The position numbers and the translations under genes were made by a program. A stretch of 64,000 nucleotides of DNA. It comes from Prochlorococcus sp. AG-686-J21 (GTDB lineage: Bacteria > Cyanobacteriota > Cyanobacteriia > PCC-6307 > Cyanobiaceae). The notes under the pieces were generated by a model. The model ran no database searches. It had not been told where the DNA came from and saw only the letters and a program-made list of their open reading frames with translations. Below are positions 32,518 to 43,007 of the stretch, piece after piece. The stretch is taken from positions 1-64,000 of the forward strand of contig QCVS01000007.1 in the NCBI GenBank assembly GCA_003210285.1, written 5' to 3'. The first letter of the stretch is position 1. Each line of letters opens with the position of its first letter.

Positions 32518-34041
32518 ATGCCCTCAACCTTAAGTAATCCTCTTAGATTAGGTTTGCGACAAGAAAGAGTGATACCTCCACAATGCCTAATAATATTTGG
32601 AGCTAGTGGAGATCTTACTCATAGGAAACTTATTCCTGCCTTATTTGAACTCTATTTACAAAGAAGGATCCCTAGTGAATTCGCTATAGTTGGATGTGCA
32701 AGAAGGCCTTGGAGTGATCAAGACTTTAAGGAAAAAATGAAAGCTAAGTTAGCTGATCAAATATCTGAAAACGAAAAGGAATGGGAACAGTTTTCAAATT
32801 ATCTATTTTATGAACCTGTTGATTTGCAGCAAAGCGATCATGTTGTAAGACTTTCCAAAAGATTAAATGAAATTGATAAATTACAGGCTGCACATGGAAA
32901 TAAAACCTTTTACTTATCAGTATCTCCAAACTTTTATGGAAGTGGATGTAAGGCTCTAAAGGCTGCTGGATTGCTAGATGACCCTAAGAAAAGTCGAATC
33001 GTGATTGAAAAACCTTTTGGAAGAGATTATTCAAGTGCGAAGAAATTAAATAAGATCGTTCAAAGTTGTGCAGATGAAAGTCAGATATATAGAATAGATC
33101 ATTATTTGGGGAAAGAGACTGTTCAAAACATTCTGGTAATGAGGTTTGCTAATACTATTTTTGAACCTATATGGAATAGGAATTATATTTCAAGTGTCCA
33201 AATAACATCATCGGAAACAGTTGGGGTTGAAGATAGAGCTGGTTATTATGAAAGCTCTGGGGCTTTAAGAGATATGCTCCAAAATCATTTAACTCAAATG
33301 CTTGCTGTAACTGCAATGGAGCCTCCTGGTAAATTCGAACCTGAGGCAATAAGAAATGAAAAAGCAAAAGTTCTTCAAGCTTCAAAACTTGCCGATGAGA
33401 ATGAACCATGGAATTGCTGTATCAGAGGACAGTATTCAAAAGGAGGTAATAGTCTAAAAAGACTTAAAGGTTACAGAGATGAAGATGGAGTAAATTTGAA
33501 CAGTACAACAGAAACTTATATTGCTACAAAAGTATTTATTGATAATTGGCGATGGCAAGGAGTTCCTTTCTACTTAAGAACTGGCAAAAGATTACCTAAA
33601 AGACTTGGGGAAATTGTATTAACATTTAAAGATGTCCCAGTACATTTATTTGAATCAACAATAATTAATCCTGCTCCAAATCAGCTTATTCTTAGGATTC
33701 AACCTAATGAAGGAGCTACTTTTAAATTCGAAGTCAAATCACCTGGTTCTGGAATGAAATCAAGACCAGTTGAGATGGAATTTTCTTACGATGAATCTTT
33801 TGGAGAACCTTCTGATGAAGGTTACGTTAGGTTGTTGGCTGATGCCATGCTTTCTGATCCTACATTGTTTACAAGAAGTGATGAGGTTGAAGCTGCTTGG
33901 AAACTCTATACACCATTAATAGAATTAATGGAAGATGCTCCTTGGAAGTTACCTATTCACAAATACGAATCAATGACTTGGGGACCTCCTGAATCAGATC
34001 AATTACTTTCCAAAGACAATATTTTCTGGCGCAGACCCTAA
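32518..34041 (+). CDS. zwf: Glucose-6-phosphate 1-dehydrogenase
   Basis: IFGASGDLTHRKLIPAL, RIDHYLGKETVQN active site. Confidence 0.97.
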   Translation: MPSTLSNPLRLGLRQERVIPPQCLIIFGASGDLTHRKLIPALFELYLQRRIPSEFAIVGCARRPWSDQDFKEKMKAKLADQISENEKEWEQFSNYLFYEPVDLQQSDHVVRLSKRLNEIDKLQAAHGNKTFYLSVSPNFYGSGCKALKAAGLLDDPKKSRIVIEKPFGRDYSSAKKLNKIVQSCADESQIYRIDHYLGKETVQNILVMRFANTIFEPIWNRNYISSVQITSSETVGVEDRAGYYESSGALRDMLQNHLTQMLAVTAMEPPGKFEPEAIRNEKAKVLQASKLADENEPWNCCIRGQYSKGGNSLKRLKGYRDEDGVNLNSTTETYIATKVFIDNWRWQGVPFYLRTGKRLPKRLGEIVLTFKDVPVHLFESTIINPAPNQLILRIQPNEGATFKFEVKSPGSGMKSRPVEMEFSYDESFGEPSDEGYVRLLADAMLSDPTLFTRSDEVEAAWKLYTPLIELMEDAPWKLPIHKYESMTWGPPESDQLLSKDNIFWRRP

Positions 34042-34048
34042 CTTTAAA

Positions 34049-35350
34049 ATGAAACCTCAATTAACACTTCAAACCCCATTAGAACTACCTCATCAAGAAA
34101 TATCTAATTATTTAAATCAATTATGGATTTCTGAGGATGAGGATAGCTCTGGAGCCAATACTTTTACTTTGATGGTTTGGCAGCCTGCATGGCTTGAACA
34201 ATGTTTAGTTAAATCAGGATTAATAAGTGGACCAATTACAGGAACATTAAGTCCTGAGATAATAAAAATTGCTAAAAAATTAATTATAGATAAAGGATTA
34301 TCACATACTACTTCCATATATAGTGAAGAGTTATTGACTTTATTAAAGGAAAATTTATCAAATAATGATTTTGAAGACTTTAGAGGGCAATTCTTTGAAT
34401 CTTCAATAAGCACATTAAATCCTAGAAGATTAATTACCTTAGCTCCAACTTTAAATAAAGAATCTGAGATAAAAACTTTTGTATCTGCCTATTGCCCACT
34501 TAGCGAAAATACTATAACTCAACCTATATGTGGTGATTTAGTTGTAATAAGGGGTGACTCTAATTCTATTAACAAGAAAGGATTGGAAATTATTGATGAC
34601 CTATCTATAAAAGATTTACCTACATGGTTATGGTGGAATGGCAACCTTGATGAATCACAAGAAATTTTTAATTATTTTACCGATCAGGGTATTAGGTTAA
34701 TTATTGATACTGCAAATGGGTCGCCCAATAGATGCTTGAAAATCCTATATCAATCAATAAAATCAAATAAGGCAATTAATGATTTAAATTGGGTGAGACT
34801 TAAAAGTTGGCGAGAATCATTAGCAATGATTTTTGATCCTCCATCTAGGAGACCCATATTAGATCATATCTCAGATATAGATATAGATATAGCAGAAGGT
34901 AATTTTCTCCAAGCTTTACTTTTGATTTCGTGGATTAGTGATAAACTAAAATGGGATTTTTCAAAAATAGATAAACATGGAGAATTAATAAACATAGAAT
35001 TCAAGAGAAATAATGGTGAGAAAATATCGACATGTATAAACCCTGTACCTTTGGGAAATCCAAGTATTCATTCAGGCCAAGTTATTGGATTAAGGTTAAT
35101 TTCCAAAATTAGTGAGGTTCGTAAAAACAATACTTGTGTAATTCTTGGTTGTGAATCTGTTGAATGTATGAGACTTGAAGCAGGAGGTATGGCTGATATG
35201 CAATTAATAGAGCAAGTCGTTCCTAACGCTTTTTCTTCCTCAGAATCTGAGGTAAGTAAGTTGTTGGGAAGTAGTAGAGGAAGTACTAGTCCACTTTTTG
35301 AAAATGCTATCAAGGTCGCAGTTCAAATATTTAATGGTTTTAAAAAATAA
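34049..35350 (+). CDS. opcA: Glucose-6-phosphate dehydrogenase assembly/effector protein OpcA
   Basis: Position immediately after zwf and OpcA-like length and content (CGDLVVIRGDS..., LPTWLWWNG). Confidence 0.9.
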   Translation: MKPQLTLQTPLELPHQEISNYLNQLWISEDEDSSGANTFTLMVWQPAWLEQCLVKSGLISGPITGTLSPEIIKIAKKLIIDKGLSHTTSIYSEELLTLLKENLSNNDFEDFRGQFFESSISTLNPRRLITLAPTLNKESEIKTFVSAYCPLSENTITQPICGDLVVIRGDSNSINKKGLEIIDDLSIKDLPTWLWWNGNLDESQEIFNYFTDQGIRLIIDTANGSPNRCLKILYQSIKSNKAINDLNWVRLKSWRESLAMIFDPPSRRPILDHISDIDIDIAEGNFLQALLLISWISDKLKWDFSKIDKHGELINIEFKRNNGEKISTCINPVPLGNPSIHSGQVIGLRLISKISEVRKNNTCVILGCESVECMRLEAGGMADMQLIEQVVPNAFSSSESEVSKLLGSSRGSTSPLFENAIKVAVQIFNGFKK

Positions 35351-35360
35351 AACTAATTAA

Positions 35361-36755
35361 ATGTCTTGTGTTATATCTTCTCCTTCAACTGATAGTGGAA
35401 AAACTACTTTAGCTCTGTTGATTTCTTGTTGGGCTTTTTCAAAAGGGATAAAAATACAAACTTTCAAGGTTGGACCAGATTATCTTGATCAACAACAACT
35501 TAGTTCAATTGGCCAACCTATTTGTCGAAATTTAGATATTTTTTTAAGTGGTGAAGAATGGGTTCAAAAAATTTTTTTAAAGCATTCTTTGAAATATGAT
35601 TTCTCATTGATAGAAGGAGCTATGGGTCTTTTTGATGGATTAGGTGCAACTTCTTATTCAAGTACTGCAAATGTTGCCAAACTTCTTGATACTCCAATAA
35701 TTTTTATTGTTAATGCTAAAGGTCAAGTAACCTCTCTTCTTCCAACAGTTAGAGGTTTTAAAGATTTTGATAATGAATTATCAATAAAAGGAATTATATT
35801 TAACAATGTCAATTCAGATAGACATAAAAGATTAATTAGAGAAGTTTTTAAAAATGATGATATCGAAATCCTTGGTTTTTTACCTTCTGATTCAAAAATA
35901 AATGTTAATAAATCTAATTTAGGTTTAATTTCTCCATTTGATAGTGATAGAAAAATTGATGTTGATTATTTTGCAAGTTTTGCTGAACAAAATCTTGATA
36001 TTGTTTCTCTAAGTAAATTCCTGAAATCTCCTCCAAAAAAAAATATATTAAATACCACTAGTAGTAAAAATTTTAAAATTGATAAAAACAAACCTATCGC
36101 AATTGCAGAAGATAAAATCTTTCATTTTCAATACCCTGAAACGAAGGAGTTTCTTGATGAAATAGGAATTCCTCTAATTTCATGGAGTATTTTTAATAAT
36201 GAAGAAATTCCAAATGAGGCTTCATCTTTAATTATTCCAGGAGGGTTTCCTGAAAAATATGCTTTTCATATAAGTAATTCAGATAAAAGCTTAAATTCAT
36301 TAAGGGAATTCCGTAAAAAAGGATTTATTTATGCTGAGTGTGGTGGGATGATGATCTTAGGAGACTTATTAAAAGATGAAAATGGTAACAACCATAAAAT
36401 GAGCGGAATATTACCTTTTAAATCAAAAAAAAGTAATTTGACTGTTGGTTATCGATATATAAAGGGTTTAAAAAATACTCCAATAATTAAACAAAATCAA
36501 TCAATGAGAGGACATGAATTTCATTATTGGGAAGTTGAAAGTTCTTCATCAGAATTTGATTTAAAAAAAACTGAGTATCAGAACCAATTATGTTCTCCAT
36601 GGGAAATTAAATCGTGGGAGACTAAATTTAAAAATGAAGGTTGGTCAGATAAAAAATTACATGCAAGTTGGATTCATTTACATTTACCAAGTTGTCCAGA
36701 AGCTGCAAAGAACTTCGTAGATGCTACACAAGTTAATTATTCTCAAGATTCTTAA
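35361..36755 (+). CDS. cbiA: Cobyrinic acid a,c-diamide synthase
   Basis: SSPSTDSGKTTLALL, KVGPDYLDQ, EGAMGLFDG, C-terminal amidotransferase IPGGFPEKYA and YAECGGMMILG. Confidence 0.93.
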   Translation: MSCVISSPSTDSGKTTLALLISCWAFSKGIKIQTFKVGPDYLDQQQLSSIGQPICRNLDIFLSGEEWVQKIFLKHSLKYDFSLIEGAMGLFDGLGATSYSSTANVAKLLDTPIIFIVNAKGQVTSLLPTVRGFKDFDNELSIKGIIFNNVNSDRHKRLIREVFKNDDIEILGFLPSDSKINVNKSNLGLISPFDSDRKIDVDYFASFAEQNLDIVSLSKFLKSPPKKNILNTTSSKNFKIDKNKPIAIAEDKIFHFQYPETKEFLDEIGIPLISWSIFNNEEIPNEASSLIIPGGFPEKYAFHISNSDKSLNSLREFRKKGFIYAECGGMMILGDLLKDENGNNHKMSGILPFKSKKSNLTVGYRYIKGLKNTPIIKQNQSMRGHEFHYWEVESSSSEFDLKKTEYQNQLCSPWEIKSWETKFKNEGWSDKKLHASWIHLHLPSCPEAAKNFVDATQVNYSQDS

Positions 36756-37231
36756 TTTATTATCAAATTAAACATGTTGAGAGGAGAACCTATAAAAACA
36801 ATTCCTGGTAATGTAATTAGTGGACCTAAAAGGCTTCCTACAATAACCTCAAATTTTGTATGACCTAGAGTTTCTTTTAAAGCTAATTGAGACTCGGGAT
36901 CTAATTTCTTTGCTAGTTTGTTAATTTCTGCAGCCTGAATTCCAGCTGATTTCCTAACCCCACTGGCGTCGTACATAACAATTAGTGAAAGTGCAATCGC
37001 TAATGCAAATATTGGGTTATCAAAGCCTAATTGAAAACCTATTCCTGATGTAGTACCAGTTATTAAAGCAGAATGACTTGAGGGCATCCCTCCTGTTTCA
37101 AACATAATTCCAAATCTAATCTTTCCTGTTGAAAAGAAATTAAATATAATTTTAAAAAATTGAGCTATTAAACAAGATAATAAACTCCAGAAAAGAACTG
37201 AATTATCGAAGAAAGCTGAGAATTCTGACAT
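36752..37231 (-). CDS. Divergent PAP2 (DUF212) family membrane protein
   Basis: FGIMFETGGMPSSHSALITG, MYDASGVRKSAGIQA, LGHTKFEVIVGSLLG. Confidence 0.88.
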   Translation of the reverse strand: MSEFSAFFDNSVLFWSLLSCLIAQFFKIIFNFFSTGKIRFGIMFETGGMPSSHSALITGTTSGIGFQLGFDNPIFALAIALSLIVMYDASGVRKSAGIQAAEINKLAKKLDPESQLALKETLGHTKFEVIVGSLLGPLITLPGIVFIGSPLNMFNLIIN

Positions 37232-37245
37232 AAGTTAAATACTCT

Positions 37246-38148
37246 TTACCTATCTCTATTTGTTATGAAATCAGCTAGGGAGATTAAATATTTTGCATTT
37301 AAACCCCAAGGCTCAATAGCTTTCTTAGCTTTGTCCACTAAATCGAAAGCTCTTTTCTTTGATTCTTCCATTCCAAGTAATTTGGGATACGTAGTTTTAT
37401 CTGCCAAAAGATCTTTACCTGCTGTTTTGCCAAGTTTCTCACTGCTTGAAGTTAAATCAAGGATGTCATCTATTATTTGGAATGCTAAACCAATCCCCTC
37501 TGCATACGTTGTTAGTGCCTTTAATAATTCTTCATTAGCACCGGCAATCATTGCCCCAGTTCTTACGCAAGCTTTTAATAATGCACCAGTCTTATGAAGA
37601 TGAATATACTCAAGGGTTTCGAGGTCAACCTCTTTCCCTTCACATTCCAAATCAACAACTTGACCCCCAACTAGTCCGGGTGCTCCTGCTACTAGCGAAA
37701 GTTCTCCAACTACATTTAATAATCTATTGGGATCAACTCCAGGGCTTCTTAATGAGACCATTTCAAAGGCTCTCGTTAGTAATGCATCACCAGCCAGAAT
37801 AGCTAACGCGTCCCCATAAACTTTATGATTAGTAGGTCTTCCTCTCCTTAAGTCGTCATTGTCCATCGCAGGTAAATCATCATGAATTAAGGACATGGTA
37901 TGAATCATTTCTATGGCAACTGCTGTAGGAATAGCTAGAGAGGGCTCACCTCCTGCTAGAGAACAGGATGCTAGACACAAAATAGGACGTATCCTTTTAC
38001 CTCCCGCTAGGAGAGAATATCTCATTGATTCCCTAAGTATTTCTGGATTCTCTGGGCCTAATGAGAAATTAAGAGCTTCTTCGACGAGATTTTTTGTTTC
38101 TTTTAGATATTTTTCAAAATCTGAAATATTATCTATAACTTCTTTCAT
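37246..38148 (-). CDS. crtE: Geranylgeranyl diphosphate synthase
   Basis: [28 protein letters not shown] (FARM-like), QIIDDILD second Asp-rich motif. Confidence 0.95.
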   Translation of the reverse strand: MKEVIDNISDFEKYLKETKNLVEEALNFSLGPENPEILRESMRYSLLAGGKRIRPILCLASCSLAGGEPSLAIPTAVAIEMIHTMSLIHDDLPAMDNDDLRRGRPTNHKVYGDALAILAGDALLTRAFEMVSLRSPGVDPNRLLNVVGELSLVAGAPGLVGGQVVDLECEGKEVDLETLEYIHLHKTGALLKACVRTGAMIAGANEELLKALTTYAEGIGLAFQIIDDILDLTSSSEKLGKTAGKDLLADKTTYPKLLGMEESKKRAFDLVDKAKKAIEPWGLNAKYLISLADFITNRDR

Positions 38149-38185
38149 TTTTTACGTTGAGTAATGTTTTTCTGCATAGTTGGCT

Positions 38186-39082
38186 TTATGGCTGCAGGTC
38201 ATTAAGAGTTGATGATAAACCAAATTGTTTTTGCCAGCTGGAAATAGTATTTACTAGTAACATTGTTACTGTCATTGGTCCAACCCCTCCAGGGACGGGA
38301 GTGTATGCAAATACTTTTGTAATGATATCTTCTAATAATACATCTCCGCACAATCTGGTTTTGCTTTTGTCGGCACTTTTTAATCTATGAATTCCAACAT
38401 CAATAACTACAGCACCTTCTTTAACAAAACTTGAGTCTATGAGGTTAGGTTTTCCTGCCGCAGCAATTAATATATCCGCTTCTTTGCATATTTTATTTAA
38501 ATTTATAGTTTTTGAATGAGTCATTGTTACCGTCGCATTGAGATTCAGCAACATAAGAGATAGGGGTTTTCCAACCAACAAACTTCTTCCAATAACAACA
38601 ATTTTCTTTCCTTCAATTTGAATATTTTGGGATCTTAGTAAATTAATAATCCCAGCTGGAGTGCAGGATCTCATGGCTGGTTCATTTTTTACTAACTTCC
38701 CAATATTTTGCTCATTTAATCCATCTACATCTTTTCCTGGATTAATGTTACTTATCAATCTCTGTTCATCAAATTTCTTTGATATGGGCAGTTGTAATAA
38801 CATTCCATCAATATCATTATCAAGGTTTAATTTATTTAATAATTGTTCAACTTCTTTTTGATCTACTGTATCTTTTAGATGAAAAATATAACTCTTTATT
38901 CCAACTCTTGAACAAGCTTTTTCTTTATTCCCTACATAAACTCCGCTTGCGGGATCTTCGCCAATCCTTATTACAGCCAAACCAGGATTTCTTTTTGCAA
39001 TTGTTTTATTAATTTGAATATAGTTTTTTAATCTTTCTTCGATTTCTAAAGATAATTTTTTACCATCTAGTTTTAATGACAT
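38186..39082 (-). CDS. folD: Methylenetetrahydrofolate dehydrogenase/cyclohydrolase
   Basis: [61 protein letters not shown]. Confidence 0.96.
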   Translation of the reverse strand: MSLKLDGKKLSLEIEERLKNYIQINKTIAKRNPGLAVIRIGEDPASGVYVGNKEKACSRVGIKSYIFHLKDTVDQKEVEQLLNKLNLDNDIDGMLLQLPISKKFDEQRLISNINPGKDVDGLNEQNIGKLVKNEPAMRSCTPAGIINLLRSQNIQIEGKKIVVIGRSLLVGKPLSLMLLNLNATVTMTHSKTINLNKICKEADILIAAAGKPNLIDSSFVKEGAVVIDVGIHRLKSADKSKTRLCGDVLLEDIITKVFAYTPVPGGVGPMTVTMLLVNTISSWQKQFGLSSTLNDLQP

Positions 39083-39147
39083 TTAGAAAAACTTCTCCTT
39101 TTTACTTCTAGCATGCCTATAATTTTAGATTAATCAATTATCTTTAA

Positions 39148-40629
39148 TTGTATTCTGTGGAAACTACTACAAGAATTATAAAAAAATTAAATAACTTATG
39201 GAAGAGAAGTCAATTTCCTGCGCAGAATCCTATTCAAATTTCAACAATAGATAAATTAATTATCTTCTTAATATGTATTGTTATCTCCGTAATATCTTCT
39301 TATGAAATTCTTCTTGTTCAAACGTTAAAAGTTGCAGATGTTTTTTCTTGGGGCTTGAATTTTGCTGAAGTCTTATTCACTTGCGGATTTTTAATACTAG
39401 TTTCTAGAAAAGAAAATCCAAACATTAATTCAAGACAAATCTTATTAATTATTTCAATGCTGTTAATCGTTCAAATTATGAAAAATATATTTGGATCAGG
39501 ATTTAGTCCCCTTTCAATTATTGTACCTCCTTCTTTAATTATTTCTCAAGGTATGGGAACCATAACTGCTTTAGCTTGGGTCTCAATAGCAAGTCTAAGT
39601 TGGCCAGATTCTATGATAAATATTAATAGTAATCTGCTACTCATAACATTGATTTGCGCCTGTGTCGTTTCAGTTCTTGGAGGAAGAATAAGAAGTCGAG
39701 CTCAGTTACTTCAACTTTCAATATTTGTACCAATTGGGGCATTGATTCTTCAATGGTTACTAATTGGAAATGAGGAATATTCCTTACTGGATAACCAAGA
39801 AATTTTTACTTCAAATGGCAAAATATTTTCTGATTCTTTGTTATTGGCAATAATAATGCTCATAACAATATTATTTATCCCCATTTTTGAGTCCATATTT
39901 GGATTATTAACAAAGGCAAGATTATTGGAATTGGCTGATAAAGAAAAACCTCTTATAAGAAGACTCTCTATTGAAGCTCCAGGTACTTTTGAACATACCT
40001 TGTTGATCTGTGGTCTAGCTGAAGAGGCGACAAGAATGATAGGAGGTGATATTGATCTTATTAAAACTGGTTCTCTCTATCATGATGTTGGGAAATTACA
40101 TGCTCCAAATTGGTTTATTGAGAATCAAGATGGGGGGGTAAATCCACATGATGAAATAGATGATCCTTTAAAAAGCGCAGAGGTTTTACAAGCCCACGTA
40201 GATGAAGGCCTGAAATTTGCAAGAAAAAATAGATTGCCAAAACCAATAGCTAATTTCATCCCAGAACATCAAGGAACTCTAAAAATGGGATATTTTCTTA
40301 ATAAAGCTGAAGAGAAAAAACTAAATTTTAATGAGAGCGATTTTAGATATAGAGGTCCTATCCCCCAATCTAAAGAAACGGCTATCTTGATGCTTGCTGA
40401 TGGATGTGAAGCGGCATTAAGAGCAATGGATATTAAGGCTTCTGATTATGAAGCACTAGAAACAATATCCAAAATATTTAATTCAAGGATAGTTGATGGC
40501 CAGTTAAATGATAGTAATCTTTCCAAGGGAGAAATTTTTCTAATTAAAAAATCTTTTTTAAATGTTTGGAAAAGAATTAGACATAGAAGAATTCAATATC
40601 CAACAACAAAAAATAATACTTTTTCTTAA
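39148..40629 (+). CDS. 7TM-HD (HDIG) membrane phosphohydrolase, PgpH/YqfF-like c-di-AMP phosphodiesterase candidate
   Basis: Multiple TM helices followed by LADKEKPLIRRLSIEAPGTFEHTLL, LYHDVGKLHAPNWFIENQ, NPHDEID, IPEHQGTLKMGYF. Start uncertain (TTG 39148 or GTG 39157). Confidence 0.88.
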   Translation: MYSVETTTRIIKKLNNLWKRSQFPAQNPIQISTIDKLIIFLICIVISVISSYEILLVQTLKVADVFSWGLNFAEVLFTCGFLILVSRKENPNINSRQILLIISMLLIVQIMKNIFGSGFSPLSIIVPPSLIISQGMGTITALAWVSIASLSWPDSMININSNLLLITLICACVVSVLGGRIRSRAQLLQLSIFVPIGALILQWLLIGNEEYSLLDNQEIFTSNGKIFSDSLLLAIIMLITILFIPIFESIFGLLTKARLLELADKEKPLIRRLSIEAPGTFEHTLLICGLAEEATRMIGGDIDLIKTGSLYHDVGKLHAPNWFIENQDGGVNPHDEIDDPLKSAEVLQAHVDEGLKFARKNRLPKPIANFIPEHQGTLKMGYFLNKAEEKKLNFNESDFRYRGPIPQSKETAILMLADGCEAALRAMDIKASDYEALETISKIFNSRIVDGQLNDSNLSKGEIFLIKKSFLNVWKRIRHRRIQYPTTKNNTFS

Positions 40630-40639
40630 TTTAATATTT

Positions 40640-41032
40640 TTATAGTCTAATATTCCTTCGATGTTTCGGATTGCACCAATATATTAAAGCCAAAATACTA
40701 AATAAAGCAGATAAAAGTGTAAAACCTCCAATTCCAAAAATATCTTTAAGGACGACTAATCGAAAAATAGAATATGGAGCTGTTCCAGAAATTATCATTG
40801 AAAGAGATACTAGAGTTAAGGTAATACCCCATTTCTTCTCTGCTAAAAGAGCAAAAGAAGAGACTATTCCAACTATTGCTGCAGGCCACCCAAGGCTTAT
40901 AGCTAGTGTAATATTAGCCACTTTTAATGGAGGCCCATAACTTACTATTAAAGCGATTATGGGTAAAGCAATGATGTTACTTATCAAACCAACCCATGCA
41001 AGAGTCCAATATCCTAATACCCTTTCTCTCAT
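40640..41032 (-). CDS. Conserved hypothetical membrane protein (about four TM)
   Basis: 130 aa, several hydrophobic segments. Confidence 0.65.
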   Translation of the reverse strand: MRERVLGYWTLAWVGLISNIIALPIIALIVSYGPPLKVANITLAISLGWPAAIVGIVSSFALLAEKKWGITLTLVSLSMIISGTAPYSIFRLVVLKDIFGIGGFTLLSALFSILALIYWCNPKHRRNIRL

Positions 41033-41073
41033 TACTTTATTTGTTTAAATATAAAATTAAAGCTTTAATCTAC

Positions 41074-41110
41074 ATTATTAAGTTACTGGTTTTTAGTTAA
41101 ACTTAATAAT
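41074..41110. repeat. Perfect 11-bp inverted repeat (ATTATTAAGTT / AACTTAATAAT, 15-nt loop) downstream of leuA
   Basis: Read directly from sequence, arms 41074-41084 and 41100-41110. Confidence 0.6.
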
Positions 41111-41122
41111 CCCCAAATTAAA

Positions 41123-42763
41123 TTAATTGTTGGGATTTGATAATATTTTATTTTTAGGATTTTCTAAATTGTCAAATTGGGGATGAATAGAGTTTTTCTT
41201 CTCTGAAAATACAAGCCTGTTTAAAGCATTTACAAAAGCATTCGCAGCAGCAACAACTACGTCTGTATCCGCAGAGTGTCCTGAATATATTTTATTCTTA
41301 TTCCGAATTCTTATAGTAACTTCCCCTAATGCATCTATTCCTTCAGTTACAGACTTTACTGAAAATTCTATTAATTCATTGGGAACTTTAGCTAATGCAT
41401 TTAGTGCTTCGCAAACCGCATCTACAGGTCCAGTACCTATTGCGACAGCAGTATCTTCAGTATGATCTTCTGTATTTATAAGAGTTACTGTCGCGGTAGG
41501 CCTAGATGTACTGCCACAACTAACTTGAACATGACTTAGTTGAAATTTAGATTCTGGAAGTTGAACCTGTTCACTAACTATAGCTTCTAAATCTCTATCA
41601 GTAATTTCTCGTTTTCTATCAGCTAGATCTTTGAAGCGAGCAAAAGCATCATTCAGGTCTTCTCTACTTAAATCGTATCCCATCTCTTCCAATCTTGCTC
41701 TTACGGCACTTCTTCCGCTAAGTTTCCCTAATGAAATTTTATTATCATTCAAACCAACAGTTTTTGCATCAATAATTTCATAGGTGAGTCTGTTTTTAAG
41801 TACACCATCCTGATGAATTCCTGACTCATGAGCAAAAGCATTTGCCCCAACAATTGCCTTATTAGGTTGAACATTCATTCCGGTTAAGTTAGATACTAAT
41901 CGCGATGTTTTTGTGATTTCTTCTGTTCTTATTGCTGTTAGCGGAGTAGGTGAATCTGAACTTCTTCCAAAGAAACTATTAAAAAAACTTTTCCTCACAT
42001 GCAATGCCATTACTAATTCTTCTAAGGAGGCATTCCCTGCTCTTTCACCTATACCGTTTATTGTGCACTCTAATTGCCTTGCTCCGTTCTTTGCTGCTTC
42101 AAGAAAATTAGCAACGGCTAAACCTAAATCATTATGACCATGGACTGAAATAATAGCTTCATCAATATTTGGAACATTTTTATTAATATCAAAAATAAGC
42201 TTCCCAAATTCACTTGGAGTTGTAAACCCAACTGTATCTGGAATATTAATAGTTGTAGCTCCTGATGTTATTGCTAGTTGAATTACTTCATAAAGAAATT
42301 CAGGATCACTCCTTGAGGCATCTTCACAAGAAAACTCAATATCATCGACTAATGATTTAGCATAACCTACCATTTCTGGAACTATACAAAGAACATCAGC
42401 TCTTGTTTTTCTAAGTTTATGTTTTAGGTGGATATCGCTAGTAGCTATAAACGTATGAATCCTTTTTTTAGGGGCTGGGTTTATAGCTTCATAACAAGCT
42501 TTTATATCATTTGTAGAGGCTCTAGCTAAACCACAAATTATCGGGCCATTTTCTCCACCAACTACTTCTGCAATTTTATTTACTGCCTTAAAATCTCCAG
42601 GACTTGCATATGGAAATCCTGCTTCTATAACATCTACTCCTAATCTTGCAAGTTGATGAGCAATTGCAAGCTTTTCCTCAAGATTTAAACTTGCACCAGG
42701 AGATTGCTCACCATCTCTCAATGTTGTATCAAAGATCAATATTCTTCCTGGATCTTTTGACAT
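41123..42763 (-). CDS. leuA: 2-isopropylmalate synthase
   Basis: [52 protein letters not shown]-terminal regulatory domain. Confidence 0.96.
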   Translation of the reverse strand: MSKDPGRILIFDTTLRDGEQSPGASLNLEEKLAIAHQLARLGVDVIEAGFPYASPGDFKAVNKIAEVVGGENGPIICGLARASTNDIKACYEAINPAPKKRIHTFIATSDIHLKHKLRKTRADVLCIVPEMVGYAKSLVDDIEFSCEDASRSDPEFLYEVIQLAITSGATTINIPDTVGFTTPSEFGKLIFDINKNVPNIDEAIISVHGHNDLGLAVANFLEAAKNGARQLECTINGIGERAGNASLEELVMALHVRKSFFNSFFGRSSDSPTPLTAIRTEEITKTSRLVSNLTGMNVQPNKAIVGANAFAHESGIHQDGVLKNRLTYEIIDAKTVGLNDNKISLGKLSGRSAVRARLEEMGYDLSREDLNDAFARFKDLADRKREITDRDLEAIVSEQVQLPESKFQLSHVQVSCGSTSRPTATVTLINTEDHTEDTAVAIGTGPVDAVCEALNALAKVPNELIEFSVKSVTEGIDALGEVTIRIRNKNKIYSGHSADTDVVVAAANAFVNALNRLVFSEKKNSIHPQFDNLENPKNKILSNPNN

Positions 42764-43007
42764 TAGTTAAATATAATTAATCCTATATTAAGCTAATTAA
42801 AAAAAAATTACTAGATACGGATAAATTAAAGGAGTCTTTAGGAATCAACTCCTAATTATTTTTGGTTAAATTTTTATAAATAAAGAGTATTTATATTTAT
42901 TAAATAAAGTATTCTTTAAAAAAAATAAAAAATTAAATAATTAAATATTTGCCCCAAGGTAAATTCTGATATTTTAAATGCACTTTAATCATAAATCTTA
43001 AAAAACT

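Noticed and set aside
37265-38390. Plus-strand ORFs antisense to crtE and folD
   Set aside because: The conserved products are on the minus strand; these are shadow frames.
42828-42856. AGGAGT/TTAGGA...ACTCCT/TCCTAA short hairpins upstream of the GH57 gene
   Set aside because: Only 6-bp arms in AT-rich sequence with no clear association; too weak to report as a feature.
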